A stretch of 21,307 nt of DNA from an uncultured Bacteriovorax sp. GTDB lineage: Bacteria > Bdellovibrionota > Bacteriovoracia > Bacteriovoracales > Bacteriovoracaceae. Position 1 is the stretch's first letter, and the number at the start of each line of letters is the position of its first letter. The stretch lies in NCBI GenBank assembly GCA_943914745.1, contig CALUDF010000010.1:1-21307 (forward strand). Direction: 5' to 3'. Position numbers and translations under genes: made by a program. Below the pieces are notes generated by a model. It was not told where the DNA came from and did not search any database. It saw only the letters and a program-made list of their open reading frames with translations. Shown here piece after piece: positions 7,637 to 15,674 of the stretch.

Positions 7637-8485
7637 TTACTTAAGTAGAGTATAAACCTTTTTTAGGAAAAACGATACAGCGAGAGCTCCCATCAGAGCT
7701 CCAAAGACAACGACGGCGAGGGTTGCGCCACTTGGAAGACCGAACGCATTTGCTAGGATAATCCCGATAACTGCGAAGGTGACGGAAAAGAGGGTGCTGA
7801 TAACGAAGGTTTGCCTAATGTTAGTAGCAAACTTCAGCGCAAAAAATCCCGGAACCAATAACAATGTTTCAACGAGAACAGTTCCCGCAAGTTTGATGCT
7901 GGTGACAATGAGAAACGCCAATAAAATAAAAAAAGTGTAATGGAACACCTGCCCTCTAATTCCCGAGGTGATTGCTCCTTCTTCGTCATAGGTCAGGAAG
8001 AGCCATTTCTTGAGTGGCACTAAAATTAAAATGGCGGTGATGATCAAAATAAAGAGTGAAAGGTAGAGGTCATCGGCCGTTAGAAGTAAGATGTTTCCAA
8101 AGAGAAAGCTTAGAAGGTCGCTCTGGTCTTTGGCAAAAAGAGTGTGAATGATAATTCCCATTGCCATGGTCGAGGTATAAAAGATCCCAATCATCGAATC
8201 ATTCGGAAGCTTTTGCCTGAAAGTCGAGTAGGCTAAAAAGATGGTGAGAAAAATAGTGATAATTAAAGTCGAGACAAAAACAGGAAGGGCCTGAGTGGCC
8301 TCAAAAAAACTTAATGAAATTGCAAGTCCCAGAAGAGTTGAGTGAGAGATGGCCGCGCCCATGAAAGCATTTTTTCTGGCAATGATGAGTGGAGAAATAA
8401 GGCCGCAAGTCAGCGACAAGCAAATCGTCCCTAAAAGAGCGTAAAGCAGAAAATCGTATTGGAGAAAATCAGTGAAGATATTCAT
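7637..8485 (-). CDS. znuB: Zinc/manganese-type ABC transporter permease (ABC-3 family)
   Basis: This 282-residue membrane protein forms the channel of a metal importer. It is hydrophobic throughout with about eight membrane segments. The early block LTCGLISPLIIARKNAFMGA followed by ISHSTLLGLA is typical of ABC-3 family permeases (ZnuB, MntB, TroC). LAGTVLVETLLLVPGFFALK in the second half also matches the family. Its ATG overlaps the ATPase gene stop by four bases (ATGA) and has a strong AGGAG six to seven bases upstream. Metal choice between zinc and manganese cannot be fixed from the permease alone; zinc is favoured by the His-rich partner ATPase. Confidence 0.93.
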   Translation of the reverse strand: MNIFTDFLQYDFLLYALLGTICLSLTCGLISPLIIARKNAFMGAAISHSTLLGLAISLSFFEATQALPVFVSTLIITIFLTIFLAYSTFRQKLPNDSMIGIFYTSTMAMGIIIHTLFAKDQSDLLSFLFGNILLLTADDLYLSLFILIITAILILVPLKKWLFLTYDEEGAITSGIRGQVFHYTFFILLAFLIVTSIKLAGTVLVETLLLVPGFFALKFATNIRQTFVISTLFSVTFAVIGIILANAFGLPSGATLAVVVFGALMGALAVSFFLKKVYTLLK

Positions 8486-9333
8486 TGTTTTCTCCTGATG
8501 AATTGATGGGCACCTTTTGTTTTATCTGAGTGAGGCGCGTGGTCGTGGCCGCAGAAATGGTGATCGTGAGAGTGATCAGCTCCATCATTTTTTTCCAGGT
8601 CTTTTTCATGAATGAGAAGATGCTCAAATTCACAGTGATAGACATCTTCTAAAATATTCTTGGTTAAAAAGTCGCGGTGGTCATGCCAGTGGACATCGCG
8701 GTTTAGGCACAGGATGTTCTGGCAACTTTTGATGATCTGGTTAATGTTGTGATCGACGATCATCACGGATGTTTGGTCGCGTTTTTTGATGGTTTCAATC
8801 AAGGAGAGGAGTTGGTCCTGCCCGTTGCTATCAAGCCCCTTTGTCGGCTCATCCAAAAGGAGGATCTGAGGTTTTTGGATAATGGCACGAGCAATGAGGA
8901 CGCGCTGTTTTTCTCCGCCTGAGAGTTTGGAAATCAGCGAGTCTTTCTTGTGGGCGATTCCCACCAAGTTTAAAAGTTCATCGCTGAGTTTAGGATTTTT
9001 AATCTTATGCAGGGAAATACTAAAATCCAAAAGCTCGCTGACTTTAACCGGCATAATTGGGTTGAGTTCGCTGCTTTGAGGAACATAGGACAGAAGATGA
9101 TAAGGGTAACTTTTAAATTGAGACAGGGGTTTGTCGTTAAAATAGAGCTCGCCACTTTGAGGCTTAAGTAGGCCTGCGATGATTTTCATGAGTGTGGATT
9201 TTCCACCGCCGTTAGGACCCAAGACCCCTAGGCTCTCACCTTTTTTCAGAGAAAAAGAAATATCTTTTAGGATGGGATCAAGCCCCTCGTAACTAAAAGT
9301 TAATTTCTCTGCTCTTAAAATGGCTTCGTTCAT
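8482..9333 (-). CDS. znuC: Zinc-type ABC transporter ATPase with His-rich tail
   Basis: This is the ATP-binding subunit of the metal importer, 283 residues from the chosen start. Walker A is GPNGGGKST at 39-47, the Q-loop is near Q86, the signature is LSGGE at 137-141, Walker B is ILLLDEP at 157-163, and the switch histidine is H195. After the ABC domain the tail (about 254-276) is loaded with histidine and acidic residues (HSHDHHFCGHDHAPH), a likely metal-binding or sensing segment. I chose ATG 9333, one base after the upstream stop. A GTG three codons earlier (9342) would overlap the previous gene by eight bases and has no better ribosome binding site. Confidence 0.93.
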   Translation of the reverse strand: MNEAILRAEKLTFSYEGLDPILKDISFSLKKGESLGVLGPNGGGKSTLMKIIAGLLKPQSGELYFNDKPLSQFKSYPYHLLSYVPQSSELNPIMPVKVSELLDFSISLHKIKNPKLSDELLNLVGIAHKKDSLISKLSGGEKQRVLIARAIIQKPQILLLDEPTKGLDSNGQDQLLSLIETIKKRDQTSVMIVDHNINQIIKSCQNILCLNRDVHWHDHRDFLTKNILEDVYHCEFEHLLIHEKDLEKNDGADHSHDHHFCGHDHAPHSDKTKGAHQFIRRKQ

Positions 9334-9334
9334 C

Positions 9335-10189
9335 TTACTCACGCACTTTTAATTTTTCGTTTAAGCTCTCGAGCACCTGGAAGTAGTGAAGTCCCTCGGA
9401 ATTGGCTGTGTCGAGATTGACCGTTAAGTCCGTCACTCTTTTTTTCGCCATAATATTGGCCGGAACTTTGATTCCAGTCTCTTCAAGCCAGATGACCTTA
9501 GGGGACTTGAGTGCATCGTAGAGTTTTTTTACTGCTTTAGGAGTGGCTTCCTGGTGATGCCCTGATCCCTTGATGGCCACGACAGTTGCATTTTTTCCTC
9601 CGAGATTTTCCAGAAGGGGTAAAAGAGCGTCGTGAGTAAGGACGACTGGCAACTTAACAAGTGAGAGCGTTGTGCTTAAGTCGCTTTCAATTTTTTGTCC
9701 TTCGCTCAGGCAATTTTTGGTGGATTTAACAGTGAGAAATTTGGCCGCAACTAACTGCGCTTCAAGCTTACTTTTTAGTGAACAGAAAATTTTTGGATAA
9801 AGCCAAAAGTGTGAGAGGGCCTCGTGGTTTCCACCTGGGTAAAGAGCATAGTCTGAACTGTTAAGTGGGAGAGTTAATGTTTTAGTTCCAGGAGTTTTCG
9901 ATCTCTGGTAGTGAATCTTTTTTATCCACGGATTGAGTTCACCCGGGCCAGTGATGAGCGTCTTGGCCGAAATAAGGGCCTTGACTTCGTTAGTGCTTGG
10001 CTCGTACTCGTGAGGGTCGCCTGAGATTTTAACCAGAGAGACGAACTCATAATCTTTGACCTGGTTTTCAGCAAACACGATGCTCGCCAAACGGCAGAGC
10101 TCTGGATGAGAGCAGGCAATGGTTTCAGAAGCCACTGCTAAGTTATTAAAATATAAGGAAAAAATGAGGCAAATAAAGAGTGTTTTCAT
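9335..10189 (-). CDS. znuA: Metal ABC transporter substrate-binding protein (ZnuA-like)
   Basis: This is the periplasmic solute-binding protein of cluster A-I, which hands a metal ion to the ZnuB/ZnuC importer. The 284-residue product begins with a signal peptide (MKTLFICLIFSLYFNNLAVA, cleaved before SETIAC). Probable metal ligands are H60 (GDPHEYEPS), H127 (SHFWLYP) and H186 (LTHDALLP), the usual three-histidine pattern of zinc binders, although no His-rich loop is present between them. An upstream in-frame start at 10249 was rejected because it would overlap the preceding lipoprotein gene and bury the signal peptide behind 20 extra residues. The ribosome binding site is weak. It leads the znuA-znuC-znuB set, with an inverted repeat 42 bases upstream as a possible operator. 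Confidence 0.88.
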   Translation of the reverse strand: MKTLFICLIFSLYFNNLAVASETIACSHPELCRLASIVFAENQVKDYEFVSLVKISGDPHEYEPSTNEVKALISAKTLITGPGELNPWIKKIHYQRSKTPGTKTLTLPLNSSDYALYPGGNHEALSHFWLYPKIFCSLKSKLEAQLVAAKFLTVKSTKNCLSEGQKIESDLSTTLSLVKLPVVLTHDALLPLLENLGGKNATVVAIKGSGHHQEATPKAVKKLYDALKSPKVIWLEETGIKVPANIMAKKRVTDLTVNLDTANSEGLHYFQVLESLNEKLKVRE

Positions 10190-10230
10190 AGGGCCCGAAT
10201 CTAACAGAGAAATGGCGTCATGAAAAGATT

Positions 10231-10251
10231 TATTGCGGATTACTTGCAATA
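10231..10251 (-). promoter_or_regulatory. 21-bp inverted repeat ahead of znuA: possible metal-regulator operator or terminator stem
   Basis: TATTGC and GCAATA form perfect 6-bp arms around a 9-base spacer. The repeat covers the stop codon of the giant lipoprotein gene and lies 42 bases before the znuA start. Position and size would suit a Zur or other Fur-family site. On the minus strand it is followed by AATCTTTTC, so a weak intrinsic terminator stem is the alternative. The sequence does not match a well-known Zur consensus that I can recall. Confidence 0.4.
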
Positions 10252-13200
10252 GTAATGATGATCCCAGCGGAACCCGTTATCAAATGGGAACTTACCGGAA
10301 TTTGTATCTGAATCGATGATGGAGTCAACAATACTCATTGGGAAGCTGATGGTTGAACCGACGGTTGTTAAGTAACCACCAGAATACGGCTCAGGAGGGA
10401 ACTGTCCGAATGAGCCACCATTTTGAACCACTCCTGATTGGCAGTAAGCAGCTCCTAGGGCCTCGAGTTTTTGGAAAGTAGAGGCGCGCATTTTCGGCTC
10501 ACCTGTATAAGCGTTGAAATCCACTTCTGACTCTGTATCAGAAGAAATGATAAGGCCTCCACCAGGCTGATCAGTCCCAACTCCATCGCTTGAGACGAAT
10601 TTATTGAAGTAAACGTTCAAGTCTGCGCCCGATGGGAGTTTACAGATAAGTTTGCTGTTGACCGTGCTTGCAGTTCCCGAGCAACATTTAGCCGCTGAGC
10701 TGGTCTCTTTTCCAAGAGGCATACAGCAAGCAAAGTCTTTAGAAGAGAAGACGGCAGCGTGGGAGAGCTTATCTTGGTAAGTAAAGCGTCTTGTCTGATT
10801 GCCAATTCCGGCCGATTCAGCTTCAGAGTTTCCTTCTTCATCGTAGCTGGCGATTGGGTTAAACGTAGAATAAGTGTTAGAGGCAGCATTAAACTGTGAT
10901 CTGGTTTGCAGTGATGACGTAAAAATTCCTGGAACCAGCTTGTTTTGATTGCTGTTACAGTAGATAGGCTCATATGTGATTTGTGGAATCCCAATGAGTT
11001 CAAGACGCCCTAGTTTTGTTAAGTAGTAGTAAGGATTCCCGGCCGTCGTGATAGCTCCTAGAGTTGCATCAAGCGTTTGCTTATATTTTTCCAGCGGCAT
11101 GAAATCGATAATGACTGAAGCATACAACCAGCTGCGAGACCCGACATTACCAGTGTAGGCCTTAACGTTCATCATTGGACGGTTTTGAGTTTTTGAGTTG
11201 GCCGAAATACACCATGATTCATAATCACCTGTCGAGAGGGCATTAACCGGCTGTCCTGATGATCCGCTAGGGTAGTTCGCTACGCCATCACATGTCGCCT
11301 TATCAAGGTTTCTGAGGTTGGTGATGTTGACGACTTCAGTTCGTCCATCGGAGTACATGTATTTAACGTATACGCGTGAGATCGTAGGTGTCGCACTCGC
11401 GAGATTGGCATTGGCGTTAGTGAAATTAAAGGGAATGTAGGCCGGAAGATAAAAACTCACACCGTAATCTGTGTCTTTATCAATGAAGAAAGTCAGAGAC
11501 TTTTTAACCCCATTAGAGTCAGTGTATAAGTCAAAAGGAGGTGATTGCGTAAACATGTATGCAAACGGTTGATAAGGAACATCTTGGTTCATTCTGAATG
11601 TATAGTTTCCGCTTTCAAGATCTCCCACAGGAGCTGTATCGAGGCGCGTGTATCCAGTCGCCGGAAGACCGCTGTATGAACCTGTCGCAGAGTAAGGAGC
11701 AGATGTCGCCCAAGGTGGAACGGTTGCAGTGTCATCGGCCGCAATGTTTTCAATGTCAGAAGGCTCGTAAACGCGAGGAGGAAGGATTTGGTATCCACTT
11801 ACGTCGCGGTAGAGAATCTGCATGCATCCGTTTTGACCTGGGTACTTACAGAAATATTCGTACTCGCGCTGATAAGTTGACTGCACGATTTGATCTTTTG
11901 AGTCTCCAAAACCAGCATAGTCAGAACTCACAAGCGGTGTGCGGAAGTTTAGGCAAGCGAAGTTTGATGTATCCATGCTCAGACGGTTTTTAACTTTCCA
12001 GTCATGCGTTCCATCGGCAAACTTTCTCACCCATCCACCACCACAACAAGTCAGCGATCCTGTTTCATTGATAACTTTCCACTGATCTTTTGCTGGCTCA
12101 GTGCTGGCCGTGACAGCAGGATAAGCCCCTGTCGTCTTGGCGATCTTTGAAGCCGTGTAGCGAGAGTAGCGGTAATTGGCCTTTGGATCAGTGACACTCA
12201 GGCGTGAAGTCACGAGGTTTACATCTGTCCCCATATTTTCAGGAACAATCGTCGCAGGCCCCGAAGTAAACATCGTAAAGTCTTTTCCGATTTCTCGGCA
12301 GCAGCGGTTTTGGTTTAATTCATAGTCGTAATAAGTAGAGCTACCCAGAGTCGGAGCGGCCTTTCCTTGACCACAGATTAGAGACTCTCTCCAGTAATTT
12401 TGTTCAGCGATGGTTCCACCAAAGTAGGCAAGGGCCGTTGAATCGACAACCGCTTCATGCATTTTATTTGGACCGCAATCAAGGTCCGTATGGCAAACTG
12501 ACCCAGCTCTTCTCATACAAGCATCAGCGGCCATGATCGGCGAGGTGATGCGTTGAAGAAGTTGGAGAGAGCCGCCTTCAATGTTGGTGAAAGCTGAAAT
12601 GAATGTTGAAGTGTGTTTTGCTTCGGCCCCACATGAGTTTTGCATCTCTCTTAACTGAGCAAGCGTTGAAGAGCTCGTCGTATAAGGAACATAATCCATG
12701 TCTTCACCGATGGCCGGACATGAGACAGTTCTGGCAGCACCTGTTTGAGTTGAATCACATGATCCGATTTGTGAAATATAATCAGATCTTCTTTGTGTGT
12801 CGGCCGTGCTGTGAGCGATAGAGGCCGTTGATGAAAGTGAGCGTCCCGGACGGCAGATCCCCATGTCTTCAACTTGTGAATTGGTCAGTCCCATGGCCTC
12901 ACTTGTGCCATTGTATTTGATGTTGGTGATAACTTCAGAGGTAAGGGATTTGGTGGCCGTTACATATTTAAGCGGTCTTCCCAGAACATTAGTATCCATT
13001 CCAAAGAAGATGTCATCAAACTCATTTGGAGAGCGCACGATTTCGTCGTTAAAGCGGTTTGTTGTCAAGGCCGCACAGTAGAAGTTTGGAGCACACGTCA
13101 GATTCTTTTGGTTGAATTGTCCGTCAAGGGCGGTGAAGTCGCGCACACAAGGAGCTCCGGCCCCGCGGTATACGCAGCGTTTTCCACTTGATCCCTGAGT

Positions 13201-15429
13201 CGTTGTGGCAGAAAGAATTTCAAAGATAGAGCCGATCTTTTCCTGGTTGGAAACCTCTTTTCCTTCATTATCATAAATAGGCCAGCGCGTTCTCATTTGT
13301 GAGACGTCCGAACACATATACTCCCAACCTAGCTGAGAGATACAGTCAGAATCGGTATTACACTGGTGGTACTGTTGACATGTTCCCGCCTGGTTTTGTT
13401 TTGGGTCGCTGATGGCAAGAGTAGGGTCGAAGTCATAATCAGAGGCCACACTTGCTGAGACGTCGGGAATGATGTTGACGACCGTATCTGTTCTGTCGGC
13501 GACATCGAGGAAAGAGGCGTTGATAGCAAGATAGAGCTTAGTGGTCGTGGCATTGATTCTTCTTCCGGAACCAATCGCAAACCAAGTGACACCATCGAAT
13601 GAGCCGATTAAGGCCCCTTTGTTAAATCCATACCAGTCTTTTTGGTATCCATTGATAAAATAAGTTGCTTGAGTTTTTAAGCGCGTCTGGCGCTGAGACT
13701 GAAGGGCCGTCTCTTTTTTGTGTGAGAAAGGAATCATTGTCACCGGCAAGTAGCAGGCGCGACCAAAATGCGTGTCTTCGTAGTTCCCTAGAGTCACGTT
13801 AGTTGAATAAGTATCTCTTGAGGTCGTGTATCCACTGGCGCGAAGACCATTGCCCCCACTGGTTGTCGGGTGGGCAGAGAACGTTTGAAACCAGCTGTCC
13901 TTTGCACATTGAGTGCATGGTGTGAAGTAGCCACTTGTCGCTGAGACGATGTAGGTTTTTCCCAACTCGACGGCAACCATCTTGGCGGGATGAGTTTGCG
14001 AGAGGGCCACGTTCATGCGGCCAAGGATTGAGTTAACATTATAGCTTCCGTTGACCGGAGCTGCCCTGTTGGCCGTATCTAGGTAATAGAAGTCTTCACC
14101 TTCTTGGACGATGGTGCTTGAGAGCTTGCTGACATCATCATAGCTTGTTCCATCAACAGCGTAAAAGCGGTGAGGGGCACTACGGCTTGGAACAGTGACA
14201 TTTAAATTCGTGATCGGCCCAATAGGGTCTACCGGAGTTGGAGTGTAACAGTAAAAGTCTACGATGTTGGCCGTTGACTCTACACTTGATTTATAAAGAG
14301 GGCGCACTCCCCAGTCCGGGCATTTCACGGCCATTTCATCTTCAGTGTAACTGCTATTGCATCCACACTTAATGGCCACATTTCTTTTAGTCGCTTTGTA
14401 ATCAGTGATCGTCGCCCCTGGAAGACAAGTTGCATACGAGCCAGTACTTTGGGCCGCTTCAATACACAGCCAGCTCGCTAAGTATTCCGCCACTCTTTTG
14501 TCAGCATCGCTTTGTGGAGTCGTGCCAGGAGTTGTCGTGGGAGGTGGGTTGTGCGGGATATTGGCGCACACGTTGAAAATATTTGGGAAATTGATAAATG
14601 AAAGTGGATTAATCGCGTACTCGCTCATCGCTTGGGCGTATTGAGCGTCACTTGTTGCAGAAGCTTTGATGGTAGCGTCTTTTACACACTGGCCTTCAAT
14701 ACAACAGTCAAATCCTTTGGCCTCACATGAAGATGTGGAGCATGAGCTCACTGGTGAAGTAGAATTCGAAGAGAGGTCTACTTTTATGCCCAGGCTTGAG
14801 AAAGTGATTTTTGTTGTCGCAATCTGCGACATCGTTCCAGCACTTAAGTTACTTTCAAAAAGTTTTAGAGTCGTTGAAGTCAGGTAAGTCCCACCAGAGC
14901 AGGCTGGACAAATTTCAGTCAGAGAGTAAGCAGCTGCCGAAGCGGCCACACCATCAACGGCAGCACTTCCACAAGAGGCTGCATTTTCAGCACGGCTTGG
15001 GACATCGACTCTAAAGAGTCTCTCTGTCGTTTTAGTAGAGTAGTTGCTGATGGAGATAGGAACCAAGCGAAGGCGCAGTTGCTTGTTGCTTGAGCCGTAG
15101 TTTCCCACCAAGCAGAATGATTTTCCATTTTGATAGTAAGGAAGATTTGTCAGGCTGTCGCTGCTGATAAGAAAATTGTGAACATCTGATCCACGCAGGT
15201 ACATGACGGTGTCAGAGTTTTGGTTGACGGTGATTGTTCCTGCAACTTTTAATGACGTAAACCAGTAGAGGGCCTCATCTGATGAAAACGTCGGAGTGGT
15301 TGTTCCTTTGGAATCGGTCGTTGAAGAGCTCGATGATTTTTTCCTGTTAGTCGCAGGATTTTGAGCGATACACCCTTGTAAAAACAAGATTGTGACAACG
15401 GTGAATAGGAGTGAGTGAAGAGTCTTCAT
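10240..15429 (-). CDS. Giant cysteine-rich lipoprotein with a PA-IL/LecA-like domain (1729 aa)
   Basis: The N-terminus is a lipoprotein signal (MKTLHSLLFTVVTILFLQGC, lipidated at C20) followed by a Ser/Thr/Lys linker, so the protein should be anchored in the outer membrane, perhaps on the surface. About residues 485-655 resemble the PA-IL/LecA galactose-binding beta-sandwich: VAVELGKTYIVSATSGYF, then GALIGSFDG, FAIGSGRRI and KLYLAIN, with a long insertion between. Cysteine motifs recur: CPAC (near 175), CTQC (near 505), CNTDSDC (near 690), CHTDLDC (near 977), and CC pairs near 243, 1044, 1127, 1570 and 1582. This fits disulfide-rich export. The rest is beta-rich and unrecognised. The start is uncertain: ATG 15429 gives the cleanest signal peptide, TTG 15432 adds one residue, and the best-spaced ribosome binding site points to an out-of-frame ATG at 15436. 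Adhesion or glycan binding is inference. Confidence 0.85.
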   Translation of the reverse strand: MKTLHSLLFTVVTILFLQGCIAQNPATNRKKSSSSSTTDSKGTTTPTFSSDEALYWFTSLKVAGTITVNQNSDTVMYLRGSDVHNFLISSDSLTNLPYYQNGKSFCLVGNYGSSNKQLRLRLVPISISNYSTKTTERLFRVDVPSRAENAASCGSAAVDGVAASAAAYSLTEICPACSGGTYLTSTTLKLFESNLSAGTMSQIATTKITFSSLGIKVDLSSNSTSPVSSCSTSSCEAKGFDCCIEGQCVKDATIKASATSDAQYAQAMSEYAINPLSFINFPNIFNVCANIPHNPPPTTTPGTTPQSDADKRVAEYLASWLCIEAAQSTGSYATCLPGATITDYKATKRNVAIKCGCNSSYTEDEMAVKCPDWGVRPLYKSSVESTANIVDFYCYTPTPVDPIGPITNLNVTVPSRSAPHRFYAVDGTSYDDVSKLSSTIVQEGEDFYYLDTANRAAPVNGSYNVNSILGRMNVALSQTHPAKMVAVELGKTYIVSATSGYFTPCTQCAKDSWFQTFSAHPTTSGGNGLRASGYTTSRDTYSTNVTLGNYEDTHFGRACYLPVTMIPFSHKKETALQSQRQTRLKTQATYFINGYQKDWYGFNKGALIGSFDGVTWFAIGSGRRINATTTKLYLAINASFLDVADRTDTVVNIIPDVSASVASDYDFDPTLAISDPKQNQAGTCQQYHQCNTDSDCISQLGWEYMCSDVSQMRTRWPIYDNEGKEVSNQEKIGSIFEILSATTTQGSSGKRCVYRGAGAPCVRDFTALDGQFNQKNLTCAPNFYCAALTTNRFNDEIVRSPNEFDDIFFGMDTNVLGRPLKYVTATKSLTSEVITNIKYNGTSEAMGLTNSQVEDMGICRPGRSLSSTASIAHSTADTQRRSDYISQIGSCDSTQTGAARTVSCPAIGEDMDYVPYTTSSSTLAQLREMQNSCGAEAKHTSTFISAFTNIEGGSLQLLQRITSPIMAADACMRRAGSVCHTDLDCGPNKMHEAVVDSTALAYFGGTIAEQNYWRESLICGQGKAAPTLGSSTYYDYELNQNRCCREIGKDFTMFTSGPATIVPENMGTDVNLVTSRLSVTDPKANYRYSRYTASKIAKTTGAYPAVTASTEPAKDQWKVINETGSLTCCGGGWVRKFADGTHDWKVKNRLSMDTSNFACLNFRTPLVSSDYAGFGDSKDQIVQSTYQREYEYFCKYPGQNGCMQILYRDVSGYQILPPRVYEPSDIENIAADDTATVPPWATSAPYSATGSYSGLPATGYTRLDTAPVGDLESGNYTFRMNQDVPYQPFAYMFTQSPPFDLYTDSNGVKKSLTFFIDKDTDYGVSFYLPAYIPFNFTNANANLASATPTISRVYVKYMYSDGRTEVVNITNLRNLDKATCDGVANYPSGSSGQPVNALSTGDYESWCISANSKTQNRPMMNVKAYTGNVGSRSWLYASVIIDFMPLEKYKQTLDATLGAITTAGNPYYYLTKLGRLELIGIPQITYEPIYCNSNQNKLVPGIFTSSLQTRSQFNAASNTYSTFNPIASYDEEGNSEAESAGIGNQTRRFTYQDKLSHAAVFSSKDFACCMPLGKETSSAAKCCSGTASTVNSKLICKLPSGADLNVYFNKFVSSDGVGTDQPGGGLIISSDTESEVDFNAYTGEPKMRASTFQKLEALGAAYCQSGVVQNGGSFGQFPPEPYSGGYLTTVGSTISFPMSIVDSIIDSDTNSGKFPFDNGFRWDHHYYCK

Positions 15430-15436
15430 CAACCAT
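15347..15436 (-). other. Short out-of-frame ORF with a strong ribosome binding site over the lipoprotein start
   Basis: GAGAGGA (15450-15444) is spaced seven bases from an ATG at 15436. That ATG opens a 29-codon frame (MVDEDSSLTPIHRCHN...) ending in TAA at 15347, entirely inside the lipoprotein signal region in another frame. The lipoprotein's own TTG and ATG are 11 and 14 bases from the same site. It may be chance, or an overlapping leader ORF that tunes lipoprotein translation. I do not claim a functional peptide. Confidence 0.25.
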
Positions 15437-15615
15437 CTTATCGTCCTCTCTTTTTAATTCGGTTAACTCTTTAAATTCTAAGAGGGCGATAGGTATATTT
15501 TACCGGATGGCAGAAGTGGTTTTGTCGGTTTTTTCACGTCTTTTAAGGGGTTTTCTAAAAGCTTAGAATCAATAGGGAATTTGGACTAAAAAAAATTTAC
15601 TTTGAAATATGGAAA

Positions 15616-15642
15616 CAATAAGAATGCCTGAAACTCAAGGCA
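15616..15642 (-). terminator. Weak hairpin after the 729-residue protein gene
   Basis: On the minus strand, TGCCTTGA and TCAGGCA (15642-15625) form a stem of about seven pairs with one bulge and a 3-base loop, followed by TTCTTATTG. It starts 32 bases past the stop. The T-tract is broken, so termination may be partial. The rest of the 245-base gap up to the giant lipoprotein is AT-rich and shows no confident promoter, though one must exist if this terminator works. Confidence 0.35.
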
Positions 15643-15674
15643 GTTGAATAAAAACGTCGCCTATCTGCCAAAAG

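Noticed and set aside
7625..7645. Two CTTAAG copies between znuB and the thioesterase gene as a terminator
   Set aside because: A 6-bp AT-rich stem with a 9-base loop and no following T-run is too weak, and the thioesterase ribosome binding site lies directly after it.
9335..10249. Longer znuA reading frame starting at 10249
   Set aside because: It overlaps the end of the lipoprotein gene and adds 20 polar residues ahead of a complete signal peptide that begins at the ATG at 10189.
11598..11993. Plus-strand open frame of 131 codons inside the giant lipoprotein gene
   Set aside because: It lies wholly antisense to a clear coding gene, has no convincing ribosome binding site, and its product has no recognisable features; it is best read as a shadow.
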